Translations under genes and position numbers: made by a program
Part shown: positions 1-6,648 of the stretch, piece after piece
Layout: every line of letters begins with the position of its first letter
Position numbering within the stretch: the stretch's first letter is position 1
Source of the DNA: Caryophanales bacterium UBA6768
GTDB taxonomy: Bacteria > Bacillota > Bacilli > Bacillales_D > Amphibacillaceae
Reading direction: 5' to 3'
DNA length: 23,882 nucleotides
NCBI GenBank assembly: GCA_002453315.1
Contig: DKGO01000233.1
Span: forward strand, 1 to 23,882
Notes under the pieces: model-generated
Told to the model about the DNA's origin: nothing
Database searches by the model: none
What the model saw: only the letters and a program-made list of their open reading frames with translations

Positions 1-135
1 AGGGAAGGTTTGTTGCAAGGGAAAATGGAAGTTGCTCGGAAATTGCTATTGAAAGGTTCAGATATTAAAACGATTATGGAAATAACGAATTTGTCCAAAG
101 AAGAAATTCAGAAGATAAAAGGAAATTTAGAATAA
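1..135 (+). pseudogene. C-terminal fragment of Rpn-type PD-(D/E)XK nuclease/transposase (5' cut by window)
   Basis: The frame is open from the first base and ends at TAA 133-135, giving 44 residues that begin REGLLQGKMEVARKLL and continue with a helical NLSKEEIQKIK tail. The EGxxxGk...A..ll..G.d...I...t.LS.eeI..ik pattern is the typical end of the Rpn / PF12784 'PD-(D/E)XK nuclease family transposase' proteins, whose nuclease core would lie to the left of the window. It may be the intact end of a complete gene or the end of a broken copy; the window cannot tell. The next ORF (266-469) repeats the same region, so two copies of this C-terminal segment lie side by side. Confidence 0.6.
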
Positions 136-265
136 TAGTTCAGGCGTGTCATTTTTATTTATTTACTCTGGGTAATCATCGTGTTTAGCCAATACGTTAA
201 ATGCTTGTTCTATACTATGAACAATTAAATTATGGAGAATTAGAGCTCCAGTGGGGGAGAATCTG

Positions 266-469
266 ATGCCAACTGCTGCTGATAAGTTGAGAAGGGAAGG
301 TTTGTTGCAAGGGAGAGTTGAAGGAATTGCTGAAGGTGAAATTCAAGGCAGATACCTAGCAAAGATTGAAATAGCCAGGAAAATGCTACGAGCCAACTAT
401 GATGAAAGTGAAATTATGGAATATACCAATTTATCCAAGGAGGAAATACAGACAATTAGGGAACTTTAG
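266..469 (+). pseudogene. Stand-alone C-terminal remnant of Rpn-type nuclease/transposase
   Basis: The 67 residues begin MPTAADKLRREGLLQGR. The frame is open back to a GTG at 251, but ATG 266 is preceded by GGGGGAG at a good distance and is the better start. The protein matches the tail encoded at 1-135: both share the string REGLLQG, then A.K.L, and end in LSKEEIQ.I. The DNA is nearly identical over about 20 bases (around 294-314 against 1-18). No nuclease core (the D...ExK region) is present. This is therefore probably the leftover of a second Rpn gene rather than a working enzyme. It could still be expressed as a short helical peptide, because Rpn genes are known to make internally initiated small products. 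Function is not claimed. Confidence 0.55.
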
Positions 470-562
470 CATGTGTCCATTTAAAATAAATCAACTTTAT
501 TCTTAATTTTTACGGATGTAAAGTTGCGTGTTAAATATAATGAAAAGTGAAGGTTATGTGTC

Positions 563-703
563 ATGAAAAAGGTTCGATTGCTTGTGCAGACGATGTATCG
601 TGGGGACTTACTCCGAGCTGGTAAAGTGTATGAAGTTAGTGAGGAAACGGCGGAGAAATGGATTATTAGTCGGTTAGCTGAGGAAGTTGGGGATTCTGAT
701 TGA
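563..703 (+). CDS. Small phage-like hypothetical protein (46 aa)
   Basis: ATG 563 opens a 46-codon frame beginning MKKVRLLVQTMYRGDLLRAG and ending at TGA 701-703, preceded by the purine-rich stretch AAGTGAAGG. The pattern (K-V-hydrophobic start, RGDLL.AGKVYEVSEETAEKWI..RLAEE) resembles very small proteins that sit in phage head/packaging gene clusters. I recognise only this general style, not a named family. It is followed directly by a strong hairpin terminator (749-791), which supports a real transcription unit. No other phage genes are visible, so it is an orphan or a remnant. It has no membrane segment or signal peptide. Confidence 0.5.
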   Translation: MKKVRLLVQTMYRGDLLRAGKVYEVSEETAEKWIISRLAEEVGDSD

Positions 704-748
704 GTGATGGTTTGCCATTTATCCACGATATTAAAAATCCTAACGATA

Positions 749-791
749 AATAGTGTTGGTGATGGAAATTTCACGGGCACTATTTTTTATT
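749..791 (+). terminator. Rho-independent terminator after the 46-aa ORF
   Basis: AATAGTG (749-755) pairs with CACTATT (778-784), with an inner GTGA/TCAC pairing. A T-rich run follows at once. It lies 45 bases beyond the stop codon at 703. Confidence 0.65.
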
Positions 792-859
792 GTGAAAAAT
801 TATGTTGTTCTGAAAATCATAATATAGAATCCACCACTGACATAAAAAGCCCAAAAATT

Positions 860-890
860 AGTCCCTTCCATTTTTGAAAGGGACTTTTAT
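860..890 (-). terminator. Terminator of the ferredoxin gene (probably bidirectional)
   Basis: AGTCCCTT (860-867) pairs with AAAGGGACT (877-885). A T run follows the stem on the minus strand and a TTTTATTTT run follows it on the plus strand. It lies directly behind the ferredoxin stop codon at 892. Confidence 0.7.
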
Positions 891-891
891 T

Positions 892-1131
892 TTACCGATC
901 TGCATAAAATTTTTCTGCTTTTTCTAGGTAAATTTCGTCTTCTGGTCGTAGGTCGTACTCTTCTACGATGGCATCGACTGGACATACAGCGACACATGCA
1001 CCACAGTCTATACATATGTCTGGATCTATATAAAATTGGTCAGGGCCTTCTTCGATACAGTCGACCGGGCAGACTGTCACGCATTCGCCTGACTTCTCAG
1101 TTTGGCAAGGTTCTAAAATTACAAAAGCCAC
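892..1131 (-). CDS. fer: Seven-iron type ferredoxin, [3Fe-4S][4Fe-4S] (79 aa)
   Basis: A small acidic cytosolic electron carrier. The N-terminal half has C9, C17 and C21 in the arrangement C-x7-C-x3-C-P, and the second half has CIDCGACVAVCPV, a classic CxxCxxCxxxCP cluster motif. This is the pattern of the Bacillus/Thermus seven-iron ferredoxins, which are about 78-82 residues long and start with the same Ala-Phe/Tyr-Val-Ile-x-Glu-Pro-Cys motif. Start: the frame opens with GTG at 1131-1129, preceded on the minus strand by AAAGGGGG at a normal distance. A clean terminator follows at 860-890, so the gene is monocistronic. In related bacilli such ferredoxins feed desaturases, cytochromes P450 and oxidoreductases; the partner here is not visible. 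Confidence 0.93.
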   Translation of the reverse strand: MAFVILEPCQTEKSGECVTVCPVDCIEEGPDQFYIDPDICIDCGACVAVCPVDAIVEEYDLRPEDEIYLEKAEKFYADR

Positions 1132-1386
1132 TTAATGTTTACCCCCTTTGAATCTGAAAGTTGCTTTATGTATATTTTACATGAAATGGGCTGCTCTCGT
1201 AAACTATTTAGCTGTGAACAATGAATACTCAGCCTTTCTTCGTACTTTATTCTAAAAAAACCCATTAGTCTTTCGTTAGTTTTCTACTATATGTTGTTTT
1301 CCTAACACACTTCCCTTCACGGTGACATAACATAAAAGGGAATTGAGTCAGTTTAACAGTCACTACATCTAAAGGGTCGGATTGAC

Positions 1387-1992
1387 ATGATTTATTATTA
1401 TATGAAGCTCCTGTCGATAGTCATTGCGGTTAGTTTGGATGGTTTTGGTGTTGGGATGACATATGGGATGCGAAAAATTAAGGTAACGATTTTTTCTTTG
1501 TTCATTATTATGTGTTGTTCTGGAGTGCTGGTACTTGTTGCGATGACCATTGGAGATTTTGTTTCTGGTTATATTTCGCCGGATGTGACAAAAGTGATCG
1601 GGAGTATGATTTTGATTTTTTTAGGTGTTTTTATGCTTGTTTCGATGTTTTCCAATGTAGAAAATGCGATATCGAAAAAAATCTTTGCCCATAATTCAAT
1701 TTTAACAGCACCGGAAAATGTTGATAAGGATCGTTCAGGTACGATTCAATTTGGTGAGGCAATCGTTCTTGGTAGTGCCCTGGCAATGGACGCTTTTGGC
1801 GCAGGATTTGGAGCGGCGATGTTAGGCTACAAGGCAATTTTGACGGCTATTTTAATTGCCGTGATGAGTGGAGGATTTTTATTTACTGGGATGAAGGTTG
1901 GTTTTATTTTATCTCGGGTGAAAATTTTATCGAAATTAACTTTTTTGCCTCCGATTATTTTGATTAGCATCGGCTTGTACCACTTATTTTAA
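1387..1992 (+). CDS. ytaF: Sporulation membrane protein YtaF (MntP/YtaF family)
   Basis: 201 residues, almost entirely membrane segments. I count about six hydrophobic helices arranged as two halves. Each half opens with a small-residue/acidic motif: VSLDGFGVGMTYG near residue 15, and ALAMDAFGAGFGAA near residue 132. This inverted-repeat layout with an Asp inside a membrane helix is the signature of the MntP (Mn2+ efflux) superfamily. The sequence fits the YtaF branch found in spore formers better than canonical MntP. Start: ATG 1387, with AAAGGGTCGG upstream; the in-frame ATG 15 bases later (1402) is a possible alternative. The gene stands alone between convergent and divergent neighbours and ends at a terminator. 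The substrate is not established; cation transport is inferred from the superfamily. Confidence 0.85.
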   Translation: MIYYYMKLLSIVIAVSLDGFGVGMTYGMRKIKVTIFSLFIIMCCSGVLVLVAMTIGDFVSGYISPDVTKVIGSMILIFLGVFMLVSMFSNVENAISKKIFAHNSILTAPENVDKDRSGTIQFGEAIVLGSALAMDAFGAGFGAAMLGYKAILTAILIAVMSGGFLFTGMKVGFILSRVKILSKLTFLPPIILISIGLYHLF

Positions 1993-2010
1993 TTTATATG
2001 GAATGGCATG

Positions 2011-2046
2011 AAAAAACCAAATGGCGTTTGTCATTTGGTTCATTTT
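2011..2046 (+). terminator. Bidirectional terminator between ytaF and fabZ
   Basis: AACCAAATG (2015-2023) pairs perfectly with CATTTGGTT (2032-2040). The stem is flanked by an A run on the left and by CATTTTTT on the right, so it can stop transcription from ytaF (plus) and from fabZ (minus). Confidence 0.8.
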
Positions 2047-2056
2047 TTCTATGTAG

Positions 2057-2479
2057 TTATTGGATTGCGAACATTATTTCCGCTTCACAGGCGACTTCAC
2101 CATCAACTGTTGCAATGCCTTTTCCTTTGCCGATTGGTCCCTTCATTCGAATAATTTCTACTTCTAACTTAAGTTGATCCCCGGGTTTTACTTGACGTTT
2201 GAAACGGCATTTGTCAATTCCGGCTAGAAAGCCAATTTTACCTTTGTTCTTCTCCATGTTTAGTACGGAGATGGCCCCAACCTGGGCAAGTGCCTCTAGG
2301 ACCAATACACCAGGCATGACTGGATATTCCGGGAAATGTCCTTGGAAAAACGGTTCGTTTGCCGTAACGTTTTTTAAACCGACAACCCGTTTTCCTTCCT
2401 CCATTTCTAGCACTTTATCGACGAGTAGAAATGGATATCGGTGGGGGATGATTTCCTTAATTTTTTCTACGTCTAACAT
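2057..2479 (-). CDS. fabZ: 3-hydroxyacyl-[acyl-carrier-protein] dehydratase FabZ
   Basis: Dehydrates beta-hydroxyacyl-ACP to trans-2-enoyl-ACP in type II fatty-acid elongation, in the cytosol. 140 residues, the normal family length. The hotdog-fold active site is plain: [20 protein letters not shown] contains the catalytic His48 and Glu62, and the N-terminal [11 protein letters not shown] motif is present. Start: the frame extends six codons further upstream, but the ATG at 2479 is preceded by AGAGGG about six bases away. The longer start would lie on that binding site and has none of its own. It is the last gene of a minus-strand run, 30 bases after the EpuA-like gene, and ends at the bidirectional terminator 2011-2046. 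The flhP-to-fabZ neighbourhood is the usual one in Bacillus. Confidence 0.96.
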   Translation of the reverse strand: MLDVEKIKEIIPHRYPFLLVDKVLEMEEGKRVVGLKNVTANEPFFQGHFPEYPVMPGVLVLEALAQVGAISVLNMEKNKGKIGFLAGIDKCRFKRQVKPGDQLKLEVEIIRMKGPIGKGKGIATVDGEVACEAEIMFAIQ

Positions 2480-2509
2480 TTGAAACCCTCTTTTCAAAAA
2501 AAAGAAATT

Positions 2510-2881
2510 TTAATCTAACTTGATAATATCAATAATATGCTGCCAGACTGATTTATCCAACACTTCTTTTGCTTCTTCCTGGCCAAGAATGCCGTAACCA
2601 AACATTAATCCTAAAACTAAGCTCCCCGCAAATAACAATAAAATGACGATGATTCGTAATATAATAGGGAATTTCCGCTTACGATATTTTATTTTCTTTT
2701 TTGATTTTGACGATGATTTTTCCTTTGATTCCGGTTCCTCTGGGCTAGTGTTAAATTTACTTCTTCTTTTCGACTGTCGATTTTCACTAGTGTCATCGGA
2801 ATGAGTAGATCGTCGTCTTCTGGAGGGTGATTTTTTAGTCACCATCGTTTCAGTTGTATCATCAAATGAACTTCCAACCAT
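2510..2881 (-). CDS. EpuA-like membrane protein ('DNA-directed RNA polymerase subunit beta', PF11772 type)
   Basis: 123 residues. The first 70 are highly charged and Ser/Lys/Arg-rich (RRRRSTHSDDTSENRQSKRR, then SKSKKKIKYRKRK) and look disordered and cytoplasmic. One membrane helix follows at about residues 74-95, then the conserved FGYGILGQ motif and a short tail with VWQHIIDIIKL. This layout is the small family that databases label 'RNA polymerase subunit beta' or EpuA. It is not a polymerase subunit; the name comes from a weak early annotation. Start: ATG 2881 with AAGGTGA just upstream. It lies between flhP and fabZ, as in many Bacillaceae, and probably shares a transcript with fabZ (30-base gap). 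Function unknown; a membrane-anchored basic protein. Confidence 0.8.
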   Translation of the reverse strand: MVGSSFDDTTETMVTKKSPSRRRRSTHSDDTSENRQSKRRSKFNTSPEEPESKEKSSSKSKKKIKYRKRKFPIILRIIVILLLFAGSLVLGLMFGYGILGQEEAKEVLDKSVWQHIIDIIKLD

Positions 2882-2959
2882 TTCGTTTCACCTTAATTCT
2901 AAACTGCAAAAATTATTAGGATTACTTTCTCAAATTACGTTTTTACAGCTTTTTTTGTT

Positions 2960-2986
2960 CGAAAAATGTAATTTCAATTACTTTTT
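2960..2986 (-). terminator. Possible weak terminator after flhP
   Basis: GTAAT (2968-2972) and ATTAC (2977-2981) form a short stem with a four-base loop. On the minus strand a run of five T follows. The stem is only five to six pairs, so this is tentative. Confidence 0.3.
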
Positions 2987-3028
2987 ATTGATTTATATGA
3001 TAAATAGTTCTGCCTATTTATTTATCGG

Positions 3029-3859
3029 CTATCTAATATTATTAATTAAACTTTGCATTTGATCGGCAGTTGAAATTGATCGAGCATTAAATTGATAAGC
3101 CCGTTGTGCCATCATCATTTGGGTCATTTGTTCCTCAATTTTCACATTGGACATTTCCAATACACCACTTTGCATAAGATTTTGACCTTGTGGTAACTGT
3201 ACAATATCTGCCTGATTCAAACCTAATTCGGCTAAATTAGGAATACGTAAAAAATTGTCACCAACGGCTTCTAAAATTCTTGGTTGCGTAATTTCCGACA
3301 CAGCAATCGTACCGACAATTTCCCGTTGACCATTACGGCTAACTATAACCGCCCCATTATCATTGATTTGTATATCCTCAATTTGCTCGCTTGCAAACTG
3401 AATCAGCCCATTAGCTCCATTAACAGGATGACCGTCCTTCGTAACGAGCATCAACACATTGTCACCAATAGGATTTAAATAAAATGAGCCATCTCGGGTT
3501 AATAAAATCTCCTCATCGTTGCCGTCTTGGACAATCACTTGGAAAAATTGCCGTTCATTTGTTAGCATAACATCCAATGAACGATCAGTACGTTGAGCAG
3601 AACCCATTTGAAAATTGTAATTGATCGATCCAAGCCTGCCACCAATGCCAACCCTAATTCCATCGGGCGTCAAACGATTTTCTAAATTCTCATTTGCAGT
3701 TAAATTATTAATATGCTGAGAAAGTAACGACGAAAATTCAGCATTCCTAGTCTTATAGCCAGGCGTTTGTAAATTGGACAAATTATGGCCAATTTGATCC
3801 AACTGCTGTTGTAAATGATACATCGATGTTGAAGCTTGTCCGAAAATTCGAAGTGACAT
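3029..3859 (-). CDS. flhP: Flagellar hook-basal body protein FlhP (FlgG/FlgF family)
   Basis: 276 residues of the flagellar rod/hook family. The N-terminal rod motif is present (LDQIGHNLSNLQTPGYKTRN, about residues 20-39), with a central beta region and the C-terminal signature ending in VKIEEQMTQMMMAQRAYQFN...DQMQSLINNIR, which packs as coiled coil in the rod or hook. There is no cleavable signal peptide, as expected for a substrate of the flagellar type III exporter. Start: ATG 3859 preceded by GGAGGG. In Bacillus, flhO and flhP form a sigma-D-controlled pair next to mbl and are thought to build part of the rod. Here the two genes are separated by a 510-base spacer filled with 21-bp repeats, so flhP either relies on long read-through from the flhO promoter or has its own promoter. 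Confidence 0.93.
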   Translation of the reverse strand: MSLRIFGQASTSMYHLQQQLDQIGHNLSNLQTPGYKTRNAEFSSLLSQHINNLTANENLENRLTPDGIRVGIGGRLGSINYNFQMGSAQRTDRSLDVMLTNERQFFQVIVQDGNDEEILLTRDGSFYLNPIGDNVLMLVTKDGHPVNGANGLIQFASEQIEDIQINDNGAVIVSRNGQREIVGTIAVSEITQPRILEAVGDNFLRIPNLAELGLNQADIVQLPQGQNLMQSGVLEMSNVKIEEQMTQMMMAQRAYQFNARSISTADQMQSLINNIR

Positions 3860-3897
3860 CGGATTACCCTCCCTATTTATGGAAATAACTTAAATTT

Positions 3898-4357
3898 AAC
3901 GCTCTTAAACCTGGGATAAGCACACATAAACCGGAATTTATCGCACATAAACTGCAAATGACCGCACATAAACCGGAATTTATCGCTCTTAAATTGGAAT
4001 TTACCGCACATAAACTGCAAATGACCGCACATAAACCGGAATTTATCGCTCTTAAATTGGAATTTAACGCACATAAACCGGAATTTACCGCTCTTAAATT
4101 GGAATTTACCGCACATAAACCGGAAACCATCGCTCATAAACGTTGTTGGATCGCACATAAACGTTGCGGGTTCGCTCATAAATATTGTTGGATCGCACTT
4201 AAACCGGAATTTACCGCTCTTAAACCAAATTCACCGTACATAAATCGGAAACCATCGCTCATAAAGATTGCAGAACCGCACATAAACCGCAAATAACCGC
4301 ACTTGAACCGGAATTTACCGCTCTTAAACAAAGTTTACCGCACATAAACCGGCAGTC
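3898..4357. repeat. 21-bp tandem repeat array, about 22 units, between flhO and flhP
   Basis: Each unit starts with a near-constant ten bases, CGC(A/T)C(A/T)TAAA, followed by eleven semi-variable bases. The commonest endings are CCGGAATTTAC, TTGGAATTTAC, CTGCAAATGAC, CCGGAAACCAT and CGTTGTTGGAT. Two units are 20 bases long; the rest are 21. Variants are shuffled rather than graded, and a three-unit block (two TAAACCGG/TAAATTGG units plus a CTGCAAATG unit) recurs in the first half, which suggests growth by block duplication. Several units hold a dyad of the type TAAA-N6-TTTA. Because 21 is a multiple of three, the array is open in several frames on both strands, but it has no start with a ribosome-binding site, and the 20-base units break the frame. 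It is best read as non-coding DNA. It fills nearly all of the space between flhP and flhO. Confidence 0.9.
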
Positions 4358-4369
4358 CACAACTTTCTT

Positions 4370-5188
4370 TTACCCTAATCTTCCGATTTCATTTACTGCT
4401 CTGCCGAGGCTTTCGTCATAAATTTTTAATACTTGTTGATTTTGTTCGAAGGCTCGGTATGCTTGCATCATTTGTGTCATGGTTAATTGTGGGTCAACGT
4501 TTGATTGTTCGAGAAATCTCTGATGCACACTGAATGTTGCGTCTGCTATGTCTGGTGCTTCTGGTTGTGAGTCACCCTCGGGAATAAAGTAATTGTCTTC
4601 TCCTTTTACTAAATCGTTGCTGTTTGCGAAATAGACGATGCCTAACATGGTGTTCACGTTGTCGCCGATGATTTGTCCGTCTCTTGCAACGGTGAATTGA
4701 TAGTTATTCGGCTGAATTGGGTTTCCGTTATTGTCTAGTACGTAGTATCCCTCGTTTGTTGTGAGAAATCCTTCGCCATCAAGTGTGAAGTTTCCGTTTC
4801 TTGTATACAGAATGTCGCCATTTTCATCTTCGACGGAAAACAATAGTGTTCCTGTTTCTTCTGGGAGGCTTCCGTCTGATATGGCAAGGTCGGTTGTCAT
4901 GGATGTTTCTCGTAAAAATCCTTGGATAAAGTTAGGAATCGTTTCTTGTACATATACCCCTGTTGTTAAACTGCCTACCTGTCGATTTCCTAGTTTTTTT
5001 AACCCACGAATGGTTGGTATGGTTCGTGAATCAAGTTGGTGAATTAGCATTTCCGGAAACGATTTTACTGTAGTTTTGTCTGCCTTATAACCGGGTGTTG
5101 TCAAGTTTGCTAGGTTGTTCGATAGGGCTTCTTGTTGCCTTTGTTGTGCAATCATACCACTCGTTGCCGTGTATAAACCTCTTAACAA
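4370..5188 (-). CDS. flhO: Flagellar hook-basal body protein FlhO (FlgF/FlgG family)
   Basis: 272 residues. The N-terminal LRGLYTATSGMIAQQRQQEA and the ALSNNLANLTTPGYKADKT rod signature are present. The C-terminal helix carries QLTMTQMMQAYRAFEQNQQVLKIYDESLGRAVNEIGRLG. This is the partner of FlhP and a predicted rod or hook component exported by the flagellar type III system. Start: TTG 5188-5186, preceded by AAGGAGGG at a normal distance. It lies 56 bases downstream of mbl, with a sigma-D-type promoter in the gap. Unlike in B. subtilis, the next gene of the pair is 510 bases away across a repeat array. FlhO and FlhP are paralogues; order and position decide the names. Confidence 0.92.
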   Translation of the reverse strand: MLRGLYTATSGMIAQQRQQEALSNNLANLTTPGYKADKTTVKSFPEMLIHQLDSRTIPTIRGLKKLGNRQVGSLTTGVYVQETIPNFIQGFLRETSMTTDLAISDGSLPEETGTLLFSVEDENGDILYTRNGNFTLDGEGFLTTNEGYYVLDNNGNPIQPNNYQFTVARDGQIIGDNVNTMLGIVYFANSNDLVKGEDNYFIPEGDSQPEAPDIADATFSVHQRFLEQSNVDPQLTMTQMMQAYRAFEQNQQVLKIYDESLGRAVNEIGRLG

Positions 5189-5221
5189 TGTGATTCCCTC
5201 CTTGTGACGTTCCCCACTTTG

Positions 5222-5247
5222 ATATCGGCAAAATTTTTCGATAATTA
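5222..5247 (-). promoter_or_regulatory. Sigma-D (motility) promoter for flhO
   Basis: On the minus strand the -10 element GCCGATAT is an exact match to the Bacillus sigma-D consensus (plus-strand 5222-5229). It is preceded by 14 bases and TAAT (5244-5247) at the place of the TAAA -35 element. It straddles the mbl stop codon and lies 34 bases upstream of the flhO start. In B. subtilis flhO and flhP are reported to depend on sigma-D, which agrees. Confidence 0.7.
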
Positions 5248-6246
5248 GCCTATTTTAACACTGCTCATTTTGTCAATGTCCTCAAGCATCATGCCTGTTC
5301 CTTTTGCTACTGCGTTCATTGGCTCATCGGCAATGAAAACAGGTACTCGTAGTTCATCGGCTAATAGTGTGTCAATTCCGTGAATCATAGCCCCTCCACC
5401 TGTTAAAATGACGCCTCGATCGATGATGTCAGCGGATAGTTCTGGTGGGGTTCTTTCAAGTACTGATTTTGCAGCTTGGACAATTAAATTGACTGTTTCC
5501 CGTAGTGCTTCTTCAATTTCATCAGATTCAATCGTAATAGTTTCCGGTAGTCCTGTCACGATATTACGGCCACGAATGTCCATTGTTTCGTTTCGTGAAC
5601 CTTTAAACACTGTTCCTACTTCAATTTTTATATCTTCTGAAGTCCTGTCCCCAATGAGGAGTTTGTATTTTTGTTTAATGTATTGGAGAATGTCTTGATC
5701 AAAAGTGTCCCCAGCAAATTTAATTGATTCTGCTGTAACAATATCGCCCATTGATAGAACAGCAACGTCAGTCGTTCCGCCACCAATGTCGATGATCATG
5801 TTCCCGCTTGGTTGGAAAATATCCATTCCTGCACCAATAGCGGCCACTTTTGGTTCTTCCTCTAAATATACTTTTCTTCCGCCGGATTTTTCAGCGGCCT
5901 CTTTAATTGCTTTTTGTTCTACTTTAGTAATATTTGTCGGGCAGCAAATAAGCATTTTTGGTTTTGACAAAAATCCTCTTGCCTTAATTTTATTAATAAA
6001 ATGTTTTAGCATTGCTTCCGTGACGTCAAAGTCAGCAATTACTCCATCTTTTAACGGCCGTATTGCTTCGATGTTACCTGGAGTCCGTCCCACCATACGA
6101 TAGGCTTCATCACCAACAGCTAATACTCGGTCATTCACACGATCCATCGCAACAACTGCCGGCTCGTTTAGGACAATTCCTTTACCTTTAATATGAATCA
6201 GCACATTGGCTGTTCCTAAGTCAATTCCTATCTCTCTTGCAAACAT
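5245..6246 (-). CDS. mbl: Rod-shape-determining actin homologue Mbl
   Basis: 333 residues, the same length as B. subtilis Mbl. The protein forms membrane-bound filaments that guide peptidoglycan insertion along the cylinder. The actin-fold phosphate loops are intact: IGIDLGTANVLIH near residues 7-19, and IIDIGGGTTDVAVLS near residue 152. The C-terminal adenosine motif VILTGGGAMIHGID is also present. The N-terminal MFAREIG, with its hydrophobic and basic residues, matches the membrane-inserting start of Mbl rather than MreB or MreBH. Position next to flhO supports the choice of Mbl. Start: ATG 6246 with GGGGAGG upstream at a slightly long distance. In B. subtilis spoIIID lies directly upstream; here a 5.5-kb stretch separates them. 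Confidence 0.96.
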   Translation of the reverse strand: MFAREIGIDLGTANVLIHIKGKGIVLNEPAVVAMDRVNDRVLAVGDEAYRMVGRTPGNIEAIRPLKDGVIADFDVTEAMLKHFINKIKARGFLSKPKMLICCPTNITKVEQKAIKEAAEKSGGRKVYLEEEPKVAAIGAGMDIFQPSGNMIIDIGGGTTDVAVLSMGDIVTAESIKFAGDTFDQDILQYIKQKYKLLIGDRTSEDIKIEVGTVFKGSRNETMDIRGRNIVTGLPETITIESDEIEEALRETVNLIVQAAKSVLERTPPELSADIIDRGVILTGGGAMIHGIDTLLADELRVPVFIADEPMNAVAKGTGMMLEDIDKMSSVKIG

Positions 6247-6537
6247 GAAACTACAGTCCTCCCCATATGATCGAAAACATTTTTACGACCGTCTAAATAA
6301 TATTCTTCTAACTTTACATTCTACCACAAAACGTTCCAATAAACTTCAAATTTATATGTTTTTTGTAAAATATCTATATTTTTTCACGATAAAAGTACAT
6401 TGTGCTTATTGTAATTCAACATAATGGTCTATTTTTATTATAGAATATATTTTCACCTTGCAACGATATATCCATATCTTTTCAAAAGTTATCCTTTTAA
6501 TTCATAAAAATAACCACCAAAATAGGTATTTGGTCCT
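6247..6537. other. Divergent intergenic region between mbl and the lipoprotein gene
   Basis: About 290 AT-rich bases without a gene. It must hold the mbl promoter on the minus strand. The best candidate there is an extended -10, TGGTAGAAT, at plus-strand 6318-6326 read in reverse, but no good -35 goes with it. The plus-strand promoter of the lipoprotein begins at 6538. I see no repeats from the 21-bp family here. Confidence 0.4.
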
Positions 6538-6580
6538 TTGACAAGCTTTAGTTTTATGAATATAGTAAAAATACCTATTT
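6520..6580 (+). promoter_or_regulatory. Sigma-A promoter of the FecR lipoprotein gene, bracketed by two palindromes
   Basis: TTGACA (6538-6543), a 17-base spacer and TATAGT (6561-6566) make a near-consensus housekeeping promoter. AAATAGGTATTT (6520-6531) lies just upstream of the -35 and AAATACCTATTT (6569-6580) lies at the expected transcription start. Each 12-mer is itself a near-palindrome (AAATA-NN-TATTT), and the two are exact reverse complements of each other. This is the layout expected of paired operators for a dimeric regulator that blocks the promoter or loops the DNA. Confidence 0.7.
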
Positions 6581-6590
6581 ACAAAAACAA

Positions 6591-6626
6591 GAATGATATT
6601 TGTAATTTATTAAGAATATATCATTC
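6591..6626 (+). promoter_or_regulatory. 5'-UTR inverted repeat ahead of the lipoprotein RBS
   Basis: GAATGATAT (6591-6599) and ATATCATTC (6618-6626) are perfect complements separated by 18 AT-rich bases. The ribosome site AAGGAG follows at about 6637. The stem lies in the predicted leader and could be an operator or an RNA stem; no T run follows. Confidence 0.4.
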
Positions 6627-6648
6627 CTAAAATTTTAAGGAGAAAAAA

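Noticed and set aside
481..780. 99-residue minus-strand ORF
   Set aside because: It lies antisense to the 46-residue ORF and its terminator, has no ribosome site, and its composition looks like a shadow frame.
3873..4296. Heptapeptide-repeat proteins encoded by the array (long open frames on both strands)
   Set aside because: The unit length is a multiple of three, so several frames are open by arithmetic. None has a ribosome site, and the 20-base units shift the frame.
3898..4357. CRISPR array
   Set aside because: The unit is only 21 bases with a ten-base constant head and a recurring, not unique, tail. There are no 28-36-base repeats, no unique spacers and no cas genes.
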